In this document: positions 42,771-51,617 of the stretch, in pieces | Layout of the letters: each line of letters opens with the position of its first letter | Position numbering within the stretch: the stretch's first letter is position 1 | Notes under the pieces: generated by a model | The model's database searches: none | What the model was told of the DNA's origin: nothing | The model's input: only the letters and a program-made list of their open reading frames with translations | Program-made: the position numbers and the translations under genes | Assembly: GCA_040882505.1 (NCBI GenBank) | Contig: JBBEBE010000005.1 | Location: 1-64,000 of the forward strand | Source of the DNA: JBBEBE01 sp040882505 | GTDB lineage: Bacteria > Bacteroidota > Rhodothermia > Balneolales > Balneolaceae | DNA: 64,000 nt | Direction: 5' to 3'

Positions 42771-43625
42771 TCAACTCTTGGAAGAGAGAATCATGTTATC
42801 GATCAATCGGGTCTTCCCCAAGTAAACAGCAGCTGCAAGCAGATAGTTTCGGCCCGGTTCCATCGTGTCTACCGGATGCAGTTCGTCGACCGAATAGATC
42901 CCAAAATAATCAATTTTGAATCCTTTTCCCTCCAACTCACGCTTCTGGTGTTCGAGCAGCAAAGCGGGGTCCGACACACCTTGTTCAATTTGAAGGGAGA
43001 TGTATCGCAGGGATCGATAGAGAGAGGGGGCAACGAGTCGTTCCTGATTGCTCAGATAGCTGTTTCGACTACTCAATGCCAATCCATCGTTGGCCCGAAC
43101 GATCTCGCCCATCCGCAAACGGACCGGATGGTTGAACTCCCGCACCATCCGGGAAATAATTTGATACTGCTGAAAATCTTTCTGGCCAAAAATAGCCAGA
43201 TCCGGTTCAACGATATTGAACAGCTTGTTTACAATGAGTACGACGCCCTCGAAAAACCCGGGGCGACTCGCTCCACACAGATGCTCATTCAAATCCCGAA
43301 TATCGATGGAGAGGCGGGGGTCGGCCGGATACATATCCGATGAATCGGGATGGAAAACAGCGGCTGTTCGCAGTTTTCGGCACTTCTTCAAATCATCATC
43401 CAGTGTCCGGGGGTAGGACGTATAATCTTCACCGGGCCCAAACTGCGTCGGATTGACGAAAATGGACACCACGACCCGATCCACCTCCTCACGAAGTTGG
43501 CGTATCAAGTGAAGATGCCCTTCATGGAGTGCTCCCATCGTCGGAACCAACCCCACTGTCAGTCGCTCTCGTTTCCAGAGTCGCACAGTACTTCTGATCT
43601 CGTCAATGGAGCCGGTTACCAACAT
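42771..43625 (-). CDS. panC: Pantothenate synthetase (pantoate-beta-alanine ligase)
   Basis: 284 residues. The HIGH-like motif HEGHLHLI, the pantoate-binding NPTQFGPGEDYTSYPRTL, and GQKDFQQYQI and SSRNSYLS blocks all match PanC. It condenses pantoate and beta-alanine with ATP to pantothenate for CoA. First gene of a panC-panD pair; panB is not in the window. About 100 bp of intergenic sequence separates it from the E2 gene. Confidence 0.96.
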   Translation of the reverse strand: MLVTGSIDEIRSTVRLWKRERLTVGLVPTMGALHEGHLHLIRQLREEVDRVVVSIFVNPTQFGPGEDYTSYPRTLDDDLKKCRKLRTAAVFHPDSSDMYPADPRLSIDIRDLNEHLCGASRPGFFEGVVLIVNKLFNIVEPDLAIFGQKDFQQYQIISRMVREFNHPVRLRMGEIVRANDGLALSSRNSYLSNQERLVAPSLYRSLRYISLQIEQGVSDPALLLEHQKRELEGKGFKIDYFGIYSVDELHPVDTMEPGRNYLLAAAVYLGKTRLIDNMILSSKS

Positions 43626-43724
43626 GATCTACTCTCTACTTTTCAACACTGCACACGCCCATATCCAGCCTACCCCTGTCTGGACATCGTGCAGAAGGAT
43701 CCATCTTGATTCGATGGTCGCTAA

Positions 43725-45473
43725 TTAAATCGGCCGATTGACGTCGAAGTTCTCGAGAAGCTCTTTCACCCGACTCAGGTAGGCTCCTCCGTGGGCACCA
43801 TCAATAATCCGGTGATCGTAACTCATGGAAATAAACATCATGCTTCGAATCGCAATGACGTCCTGTCCTCCACTCTCAATGACCACCGGTCGTTTGGTGA
43901 TAACCCCGGTTCCGATGATGGCTACCTGTGGCTGGTTGATAATGGGTGTTCCCATCAGGTTCCCGACACTTCCATAATTGGTCAATGTGATGGTTCCGCC
44001 AACCAGATCGTCCGGTTTCAAATCCTTGTTTCGGGCTTTGTCTGCCACCTCGTGAATCACCTTGGCCAACCCTACCAGGTTTTTCTCCTGTGCCTGTTTG
44101 ATCACCGGTACAATCAACCCTCCTTGACCTCCTTCGCCAAGCGCAACAGCCAGTCCAAAGTTGATGTCTTTTTTCAAGTGAATTTCATCGCCTTCTACCG
44201 AACTGTTGATCAGCGGGAACTCCTGGATCGCCTGTATGATCGCTTCTACAAAAATCGGTGTAAACGTGAGCTTGACTCCGGCTTTCTCTTTGAAACTGGC
44301 CTTGTTCCGGTTCCGCCAGTCGACAATCGATGTAACGTCTACTTCGGCAAATGTACTCACATGCGCCGACGTCTGTTTGGACCGAACCATGTGTTCGGCA
44401 ATCATCTTTCGCATCCGGTCCATCTTGATCACTTCCACACTCTGCTCGGGACGTTTGACCACCAGCTCTCCGGCAGAAATCCTCCCTTTGCTTCCTCCTG
44501 CCGCAGCTGCACGAGCACGAGCTACCGATGGATCCCCTGCCGAAGGACTTGTCTGTTCCGCTTTCTCTCCACGGCCACTCAGCCAAGCCAGTACATCTTC
44601 CTTCGTGACTCGTCCACCTTTGCCGCTACCTTCAATCTGTTCCAACTCCGTTTTGGAAATTCCCTCTTCCTTTGCAATCGAACGTACCAGCGGAGAATAG
44701 AATCGACCGTCATCACCCGTCGACGAGATCTCCTCTCCACGATCGACTGGTGCAGATTCTGCCGATTCCTTCTTGACATCGTTCCCGGAACCCCCTTTCG
44801 AGCTCGTGGTTGCCGCAGAGGTTGTTCCGACTGTGCCGCCTTTCGAAATCACAGCGATCGTCTGGCCCACTTCGACGGTGTCTCCTTCGTTGGCCAAGAT
44901 CTCGACCAAAACTCCACTTTCGGGTGACGGCACTTCGGTATCGACCTTGTCCGTCGCAATTTCGAGAAGAGTCTCGTCGACCTCCACGGAATCACCCACG
45001 TTTTTGGACCACTCGATCACCGTGCCCTCCATGACAGACTCGCCCATTGCAGGCATCACGACGTCGATTCGCTCGCCTTCGGCCTCTTCGGATGCCGCGG
45101 GTGCCGCGGGTGCCGAAATTCCGGACTCTTGCTCTTCGTCCGATTCTTCTCTCTCTTCGGAAGGCGCTGTCGCTTCTGTTTCCTCAGATGATTCCTCAAC
45201 TTCCGTAGATCCCGCATCGGCTGCCTTTTCGGCATCTGTTTCGATTACTGCGATGGCCTGACCCACTTCGATTGTGTCCCCTTCATTGGCCAGAATCTCG
45301 ACCAAAACCCCACTCTCGGGTGACGGTACCTCGGTATCGACCTTGTCCGTCGCAATTTCGAGAAGAGTCTCATCCACTTCAATCGAGTCCCCGATCCCTT
45401 TGCTCCATTCGATCACCGTTCCTTCCATCACGGATTCACCCATTTGGGGCATCACTACTTCGACCTTGGCCAT
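43725..45473 (-). CDS. 2-oxo-acid dehydrogenase E2 component with two tandem lipoyl domains
   Basis: 582 residues. Lipoyl domain 1 (about 3-78, lipoyl Lys44 in ATDKVDTEVPSP) and lipoyl domain 2 (about 137-210, Lys176) are nearly identical. A Glu-rich linker lies between and a Gly/Ser linker after. An E1/E3-binding domain (about 257-298, FYSPLVRSIAKEEGISKTEL) and catalytic acyltransferase domain (about 345-582, with His554 and Asp558 in SYDHRIIDG) follow. It transfers the acyl group from lipoyl to CoA. Substrate specificity (pyruvate, 2-oxoglutarate or branched-chain) cannot be told from the sequence; E1 and E3 are not adjacent. Single-gene unit. Confidence 0.93.
   Translation of the reverse strand: MAKVEVVMPQMGESVMEGTVIEWSKGIGDSIEVDETLLEIATDKVDTEVPSPESGVLVEILANEGDTIEVGQAIAVIETDAEKAADAGSTEVEESSEETEATAPSEEREESDEEQESGISAPAAPAASEEAEGERIDVVMPAMGESVMEGTVIEWSKNVGDSVEVDETLLEIATDKVDTEVPSPESGVLVEILANEGDTVEVGQTIAVISKGGTVGTTSAATTSSKGGSGNDVKKESAESAPVDRGEEISSTGDDGRFYSPLVRSIAKEEGISKTELEQIEGSGKGGRVTKEDVLAWLSGRGEKAEQTSPSAGDPSVARARAAAAGGSKGRISAGELVVKRPEQSVEVIKMDRMRKMIAEHMVRSKQTSAHVSTFAEVDVTSIVDWRNRNKASFKEKAGVKLTFTPIFVEAIIQAIQEFPLINSSVEGDEIHLKKDINFGLAVALGEGGQGGLIVPVIKQAQEKNLVGLAKVIHEVADKARNKDLKPDDLVGGTITLTNYGSVGNLMGTPIINQPQVAIIGTGVITKRPVVIESGGQDVIAIRSMMFISMSYDHRIIDGAHGGAYLSRVKELLENFDVNRPI
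44844..45062 (-). repeat. Second copy of intragenic lipoyl-domain repeat
   Basis: Encodes lipoyl domain 2 of the E2 protein. Amino-acid identity to copy 1 is close to complete over residues ESVMEGTVIEW to EGDT; synonymous changes are few. This points to recent duplication or gene conversion. Confidence 0.85.
45240..45458 (-). repeat. First copy of intragenic lipoyl-domain repeat
   Basis: Encodes lipoyl domain 1 of the E2 protein. A 41-base stretch around the lipoyl Lys codon is identical in both copies. The partner copy is 44844-45062. Confidence 0.85.
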
Positions 45474-45740
45474 GTTGGTTCGTCTCTTGGGTTGGTTTCA
45501 ATCGTTTTCGTGGATCCGAAAAAGACCCTCTCAGTCGTCCTTAAAAGATAGAAATAATTATACTAATAACTGAACAGAGATCTCTTCCGGTAAAGAGCCG
45601 CCCGAAGCCGTCATCACACGATTACGGCCGGTTTTTCAACTTCTGCATTCCACGATAAATCGTATATTGACCGTTGTGTAGATTGGATCCAATTCCAACC
45701 AAGCGGGTATCTCGTCGTGCTCCGACCTCATTACAACCGA

Positions 45741-46142
45741 ATGTGGCACATTGCAGGAATCTTTTTGATCCTGTCGCTCCTTGTACCGGCACTTGCCAAG
45801 GCAACGTCCGGCCACAGTCCCGATCCGGCGCATCTTGAAAACTCTTCGGATCACACAGCGAAATCTACCCATGACTGCTGCCCGTCCGGCCCGGAGCCGA
45901 TTACCGAAAATGAGAACGGTAGCCAACACTGCACAGGGATGTACTTCTGTACCTGTTCTCTGCAAGCGACCCCGTCTTCCAAGGGAGCCGTTCCGACACC
46001 CGATCAACCACTGACGAACCGCATGGTTACCTCGGTTGATCTACTTCCTACTCCAATCAACGATACCCAGCCGACTGTAAGGAGTACCCTTCCAGGAACT
46101 CCACCGCCTATTTGGCTGGCACATCAAGCTCTTCTGAACTAG
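45741..46142 (+). CDS. Small exported Cys/His-rich protein
   Basis: 133 residues from the ATG at 45741; a GTG eight codons earlier is possible. A hydrophobic N-terminus (about 1-20) ends with Ala-Leu-Ala-Lys-Ala and looks like a signal peptide. The mature part has a His-Asp-Cys-Cys pair (44-47), His63-Cys64, Cys70 and Cys72 within a short span, and the rest is Pro/Thr/Ser-rich and poorly ordered. No family recognised. The Cys/His cluster could bind a metal. It lies 250 bp ahead of the copper/silver efflux operon on the same strand, which supports a metal role, but this is inference. Small proteins of this sort are often found by Cus systems. Confidence 0.6.
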   Translation: MWHIAGIFLILSLLVPALAKATSGHSPDPAHLENSSDHTAKSTHDCCPSGPEPITENENGSQHCTGMYFCTCSLQATPSSKGAVPTPDQPLTNRMVTSVDLLPTPINDTQPTVRSTLPGTPPPIWLAHQALLN

Positions 46143-46392
46143 ACGCTCGTCCCGCACCGGCGACAGCATCCCATACATCTACATCCTGCACATTCACAGT
46201 CGAAACGTCCGGTAGATAACCTTCGGGGAATCTCTGCCTTACGTTTCATCTGAACATCCTCGCAGGTCTCTATATCTGTTGTCCGGTACAACCCTCGAAG
46301 CAATACATCCAACCGGTGTCTAACCCATTGGTTGTGCCCGCCCCGATATATCGAATTGACGGTGCGACAGCCTTTTGAATACGAGACGAGAG

Positions 46393-49300
46393 ATGATCAA
46401 CAAAATCATTCGCTTTTTTCTGGAGAACAAACTCATTGCCCTGCTGCTGTTTCTGACATTGGCCGGATGGGGAATTTCCACAGCTCCGTTCGACTGGAAT
46501 ATCGACTTTCTTCCGCGTGATCCCGTTCCCGTGGACGCCATTCCGGATATCGGAGACAATCAACAGATCGTGTTCACCGAATGGCCAGGGCGTTCGCCGC
46601 AGGATATTGAGGACCAGATCACCTATCCGCTAACAACACAGCTTCTGGGTATTCCCGGAGTAAAAACAGTTCGGAGTAACTCCGTATTCGGGTTCTCATC
46701 CATCCATATCATTTTTGAAGAGGATATCGAGTTCTACTGGAGCCGTTCCCGAATCCTGGAAAAACTGAATTCGCTATCCAGCGGCACACTGCCTTCAGGT
46801 GTACAACCCGCACTCGGCCCGGATGCAACGGCCCTGGGGCAAATCTTCTGGTACACTCTTGAAGGGTATGATTCCGATGGAAATCCGACTGGGGGCTGGG
46901 ATCTGCACGAACTGCGATCCATTCAGGATTTCCAGGTACAGTATGCCCTGAATGCCGTGGACGGTGTGGCTGGGGTGGCAAGTATCGGCGGTTTTGTGCA
47001 AGAATATCAGGTAGATATTGATCCTGTAGCCATGCGTGAAGCGGATGTAACCGTCACCGATATCGTAGATGCCGTTCGAAAGAGCAATCTTGATATGGGC
47101 GCTCGAACCATCGAGTTGAACCGGGTTGAATACCTGGTCAGAGGATTGGGATACATAGAATCTGTCGATGATCTGGAGGAGAGTGTCGTCACTGCCCGCA
47201 ATCAAGTTCCCGTTCGAATCAAGGATGTTGCACAGGTTCATCTTGGCCCTGCTCAACGCCGGGGTGCACTCGACAAAGCCGGTGCAGAAGCCGTGGGTGG
47301 CGTAGTTGTCGCACGATATGGCGAGAATCCGTTGTCCGTCATCAACAATGTGAAAGAAGAGATCGAACGGATTTCGACCGGACTCCCCACGAAGGAGCTA
47401 TCCGATGGGACGATCTCTCAGGTAAAAATTGTGCCATTCTATGATCGTTCCGGTCTTATTTACGAAACATTGGGTACGCTTGAAGAAGCCCTCTCATTGC
47501 AGCTCCTGATTACGATTATTGTCATCATCGTCATGGTGATGCATCTGCGAACCTCGATTGTGATTTCGGCATTACTCCCACTGGCTGTACTCATGAGTTT
47601 TATCATGATGAAATACGTAGGAGTCGATGCCAATGTGGTTGCTCTGGCGGGGATGGCCATATCGATCGGCGTGGTGGTGGACATGGGGATTATTCTGACG
47701 GAGAACATGCTCCGGCATATGGAGGAAAAGCATCCCGAAGAGAATCTTCTGGAGACCATCTACCGTGCAACAGCAGAAGTCAGTCCGGCTGTCATAACTG
47801 CACTCATGACCACCATTGTCAGCTTCTTGCCCGTATTCATGCTCGAGGCACAAGAAGGCCGACTGTTTGGTCCGCTGGCTTGGACCAAAACGTTTATCCT
47901 GATTGCCACCCTGATCATTGTTGTCACTCTGATCCCCAGCCTTGCACACTGGCTCTTTTCCCGACGTATCAAAAAGAGAGAATGGAAGATTTTCTGGAAC
48001 GCTGTGATGATCGCTGCCGGATGGGTCATCGCTTTCACCCTCTACGGCTGGGGCGGATTGATCCTGATTGCACTCGGAATCAACAATCTTGTGGCGGTCC
48101 ATCGCAAGGAGTATCAACCTTGGGCGTCGTGGACAAATAACAGCATTATACTACTGGGTGTCGCTTGGCTACTGGCCGGAAATTGGCTTCCCCTGGGCCC
48201 GGAAAACCCGGTCTCCTTCAGCTTGATCTTCATCATTCTTACGGTTGGAATCATCTTCGGACTCTTCTGGCTGTTCATGAAATACTATGAGGGGATCCTG
48301 AATTGGGCGCTTCGCCACAAGACCCTTTTTCTTTCACTTCCGGTATTCATTCTGATTTTCGGATGGGTAGCCTGGCGCGGATTTGATACCTCCTTCAGAT
48401 ATGTAGCGAACGGATGGAATGCGGTCGGAATCGAAATCGAAGAGACAAGATTTTGGTCGGCACTTGATGACCATTTCCCGGGACTTGGGCAGGAGTTCAT
48501 GCCGACTCTCAAGGAAGGGTCCTTCCTGCTGATGCCCACTGCCATGCCGCATGCCGGTATCGAAGAGGCACTGCAAATAACCCAGGAGATGGATATGCGC
48601 ATTGCATCGATCCCTGAGGTCGAGACCGTAGTGGGAAAGATCGGTCGGGCAGAATCTGCACTTGACCCGGCACCGGTGTCGATGTTCGAAAACACCATCC
48701 TGTACAAAAGTGAGTACAGGACCGATGATCGGGGGCGCAGAGTCCGCTACAAGGTCGAAAACGGTGAATTTGTTCGGGACGGAAACGAAGATTTGATCCC
48801 TGACAACCGCGGCAGATACTATCGGCAGTGGAGAGACCATATCCGAAGCAAAGATGATATCTGGAATGAAATCCTGCAGGCGGCCGACCTTCCGGGGATC
48901 ACCTCTGCACCCATGCTTCAGCCGATTGAAACGAGGTTGATTATGCTGCAAACCGGAATGCGCGGGAACATGGGAATCCGCATCAGCGGTCCGGATCTTG
49001 AGTCGCTTGACGCGTTTGCAACAAGCCTTGAACCGTTATTGCGTGAGGTGGAAGGTGTCCGGGCCTCAGCCGTATTTGCAGACCGTGTCGTGGGTAAACC
49101 GTACCTGGAAATTGACATCGACCGGAAGGCCATTGCCCGGCATGACCTCACCATTCAAGATGTTCAGCAAGTCATTGGCGCCGCCATCGGCGGACAAATG
49201 ATCGGCATGACCGTTGAAGGTCGGGAGCGCTATCCGTTGCGGGTCCGCTATGCCAGGGAATACCGCAATACCCCCGATGAGATCGAACGGGTTCTCGTTC

Positions 49301-50157
49301 CCTCGCCGGATGGCAGTCAGATTCCGCTGGGACAACTTGCCGACATTCGTTTTGAAACCGGCCCGATGAACATCCGGAGTGAGAACACCTTTCTGAGTGC
49401 CTACGTCATCTTTGATCGGCTTCCGAGCCATTCCCCCATCGATGTTGTCAATCGTGTGCGTGAACAGATGGATCAACGCATACAAGAGGGTTCCTTGAAT
49501 GTGCCTGACGGAGTGAGTTATACCTTTGAAGGAGAATTCAGAAACCAGCAGCGTGCGGCAGACAGGCTTTCTGTCGTGTTGCCGATTACTCTGCTGATCA
49601 TCTTTTTGATCATCTACTTTCAGTTCCGGTCTGCACAGATATCCCTGATTGTCTTTTCAGGAATTGCACTGGTTTGGTCGGGAGGATTTATCCTTCTCTG
49701 GCTCTACGGGGAAAATTGGTTCTTCAATTTCTCCGTACTGGGAATAGAAATACGGGATTTCTTCCAGATGGGGACAATGGACCTCAGTGTAGCGGTTTGG
49801 GTCGGCTTCCTCGCACTCTTTGGCATCGCTGTAGACAACGGCGTGGTGATGGCCACCTATCTCGAGCAGCTGTTTGAACGAAAAAAACCGGAAGGACGCG
49901 AAGGTATCTATGCTACGGCAATAGAGGCAGGCATGAGAAGAGTGCGGCCCTGTTTGATGACCACCGCAACCACCATACTGGCACTACTACCCATCCTGAC
50001 TTCGCCCGGCAAAGGTTCTGAAATCATGATTCCCATGGCCATCCCGATTTTTGGCGGGATGTTCGTTCAAATCCTGACACTCTTGTTGGTCCCCTTGCTC
50101 TATGCGATCTGGAAGGAAAATAGTATGAAGATTGAAAACAAAGTGGAGACGAAATGA
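46393..50157 (+). CDS. cusA: CusA-type heavy-metal (Cu+/Ag+) RND transporter
   Basis: 1254 residues from the ATG at 46393; the frame opens at a TTG six codons earlier. Inner-membrane proton-driven exporter. The three methionines that carry Cu/Ag in E. coli CusA have counterparts: in LLMPTAMP, in RLIML and in GGQMIG. TM4 shows IGVVVDMGIILTEN with its single proton-relay Asp. It is about 200 residues longer than E. coli CusA; extra membrane helices lie around residues 535-690 and a hydrophilic insert of about 35 residues (YKSEYRTDDRGRRVRYK onwards) follows. Works with CusB and CusC encoded next. Overlaps cusC by 4 nt. Confidence 0.92.
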   Translation: MINKIIRFFLENKLIALLLFLTLAGWGISTAPFDWNIDFLPRDPVPVDAIPDIGDNQQIVFTEWPGRSPQDIEDQITYPLTTQLLGIPGVKTVRSNSVFGFSSIHIIFEEDIEFYWSRSRILEKLNSLSSGTLPSGVQPALGPDATALGQIFWYTLEGYDSDGNPTGGWDLHELRSIQDFQVQYALNAVDGVAGVASIGGFVQEYQVDIDPVAMREADVTVTDIVDAVRKSNLDMGARTIELNRVEYLVRGLGYIESVDDLEESVVTARNQVPVRIKDVAQVHLGPAQRRGALDKAGAEAVGGVVVARYGENPLSVINNVKEEIERISTGLPTKELSDGTISQVKIVPFYDRSGLIYETLGTLEEALSLQLLITIIVIIVMVMHLRTSIVISALLPLAVLMSFIMMKYVGVDANVVALAGMAISIGVVVDMGIILTENMLRHMEEKHPEENLLETIYRATAEVSPAVITALMTTIVSFLPVFMLEAQEGRLFGPLAWTKTFILIATLIIVVTLIPSLAHWLFSRRIKKREWKIFWNAVMIAAGWVIAFTLYGWGGLILIALGINNLVAVHRKEYQPWASWTNNSIILLGVAWLLAGNWLPLGPENPVSFSLIFIILTVGIIFGLFWLFMKYYEGILNWALRHKTLFLSLPVFILIFGWVAWRGFDTSFRYVANGWNAVGIEIEETRFWSALDDHFPGLGQEFMPTLKEGSFLLMPTAMPHAGIEEALQITQEMDMRIASIPEVETVVGKIGRAESALDPAPVSMFENTILYKSEYRTDDRGRRVRYKVENGEFVRDGNEDLIPDNRGRYYRQWRDHIRSKDDIWNEILQAADLPGITSAPMLQPIETRLIMLQTGMRGNMGIRISGPDLESLDAFATSLEPLLREVEGVRASAVFADRVVGKPYLEIDIDRKAIARHDLTIQDVQQVIGAAIGGQMIGMTVEGRERYPLRVRYAREYRNTPDEIERVLVPSPDGSQIPLGQLADIRFETGPMNIRSENTFLSAYVIFDRLPSHSPIDVVNRVREQMDQRIQEGSLNVPDGVSYTFEGEFRNQQRAADRLSVVLPITLLIIFLIIYFQFRSAQISLIVFSGIALVWSGGFILLWLYGENWFFNFSVLGIEIRDFFQMGTMDLSVAVWVGFLALFGIAVDNGVVMATYLEQLFERKKPEGREGIYATAIEAGMRRVRPCLMTTATTILALLPILTSPGKGSEIMIPMAIPIFGGMFVQILTLLLVPLLYAIWKENSMKIENKVETK

Positions 50158-51533
50158 TGAAACGTGATTCGAAACGCAAGGGTGAATCGCGGGGAGCGAA
50201 CAGACATCCTCTTCGCGATGTGCTCGGGGCAAGCAAGGTGGCAGTCTGTGTAGTCATGCTTGTTGCACTTTTATTCACAAAAAACGTGAATGCTCAACAG
50301 ACGGTGCCTGTCTCGGCTCTCTATCCTCAACTCGAAGCGTACCTGCGTATTGCAACAGAGGAGAACCCGGAACTACAATCTCTCTGGCACCAATACCGCT
50401 CGGAACTGGAAGTAATCCCCCAAGCAGGGAGCCTACCCGATCCGGAGATCCGTGTAGGGTATACGTTGAACCCGATGATGTCGAATTCGTTTGCAGGACG
50501 TTTTTCCATATCGGCCATGCAGATGTTCCCTTGGTTCGGAACCCTTCAAGTTCGACGAGACATGCAGCGAGAATCGGCAGAGGCCGGATATCAACGGTTG
50601 AACAGCCGGCAGCTCACGATCTACCGGGACCTTCAATCCACCTGGTTCGATCTTGCCGAACTCGACAGACAAATTGCGATCGCCAAAGAAACCATCCAAT
50701 TGGTTCGCGATCTGGAGTCACTGGTCGAAGTACGATATGAAACGGCACGTGCCGGGCAGGCCGATCTGCTTCGTATTCAGATGGAAGAACAGCGCCTGCA
50801 AACCCTGATCCAAAATCTTGAAGACAGGGTGAATCCCCTCCGGGCAACGTTCAACGCGTATCTGAACCGTGATCCAGACATGGCTGTAAAAACCCCGGGG
50901 CAGATCAAAGCCCGGGAAACAGGATTTGACGAAGAAGCGCTCAGAGCCAGAATTCGCGAACGGAATCCGGCCTATGATGAATTGGACGCCCGCCAACAGA
51001 TGCTTGACCAACAGCGTACTTTGGCCCGTTTGAACGGACGTCCTTCGTTTGGACTGGGTATGGAAATAATGGGACGCAACTCTGGCGCCATGTCGATGTT
51101 CCCCGGCTCTGGCGATATGTACGCAGCCATGGCCACCATTCGTATCCCCCTGTATCGAGCCCGATATTCGGCTCAGTACAGACAAGCCGTGGAACTCTTG
51201 CAATCTGTGGATTATCGCAGAACCGAGACAGACAACCGATTCTCCACCATTCTGGAACAGGCACTCGAACAGTACCGCGAATCCTCGCGCTCCATCACAT
51301 TATTGAACGATGAACTGATCCCTCGAGCAGAGCAGGCGTTGGAGATTCTTGGTGAGGAATACGCTTCGGGCAATGTGCGGTTTGATGAAGTAATGCGCCT
51401 CCAGGAACATCTGCTTGAACTGGAGTTGGAACAGATCGGTTCACTTGTCATGCAGCACAAAGCCATCCTCAACGTCGAAGCCCTTGTTGGAGATATCGCT
51501 CCATATCAAAGACCGGCCGGCGCCCATGAATAA
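50154..51533 (+). CDS. cusC: CusC-like TolC-family outer-membrane protein
   Basis: 459 residues. A basic N-terminus and hydrophobic core (about 26-43) ending VNAQQ form the signal peptide. TolC-type repeats follow (AYLRIATEENPELQSLWHQY, and AIAKETIQLVRDLESLVEVRYETARAGQADLLRIQ). It has the features of heavy-metal RND exit ducts: Met-rich stretches TLNPMMSNSF and SAMQMFPWFG, where the methionines may pass Cu/Ag. Overlaps cusA by 4 nt; cusB is 84 bp downstream. Confidence 0.85.
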   Translation: MMKRDSKRKGESRGANRHPLRDVLGASKVAVCVVMLVALLFTKNVNAQQTVPVSALYPQLEAYLRIATEENPELQSLWHQYRSELEVIPQAGSLPDPEIRVGYTLNPMMSNSFAGRFSISAMQMFPWFGTLQVRRDMQRESAEAGYQRLNSRQLTIYRDLQSTWFDLAELDRQIAIAKETIQLVRDLESLVEVRYETARAGQADLLRIQMEEQRLQTLIQNLEDRVNPLRATFNAYLNRDPDMAVKTPGQIKARETGFDEEALRARIRERNPAYDELDARQQMLDQQRTLARLNGRPSFGLGMEIMGRNSGAMSMFPGSGDMYAAMATIRIPLYRARYSAQYRQAVELLQSVDYRRTETDNRFSTILEQALEQYRESSRSITLLNDELIPRAEQALEILGEEYASGNVRFDEVMRLQEHLLELELEQIGSLVMQHKAILNVEALVGDIAPYQRPAGAHE

Positions 51534-51617
51534 CCAATCAGAAATTTTGACCCTTCACGTTCAAATCGATGAACTCTCTGTTCAATCGACTCTTCCTGAA
51601 CGATTTCATAACCATGA

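Noticed and set aside
46143..46392. Possible operator or small gene between the Cys-rich gene and cusA
   Set aside because: No clear inverted repeat of a CueR/CopY type and no credible small frame on either strand.
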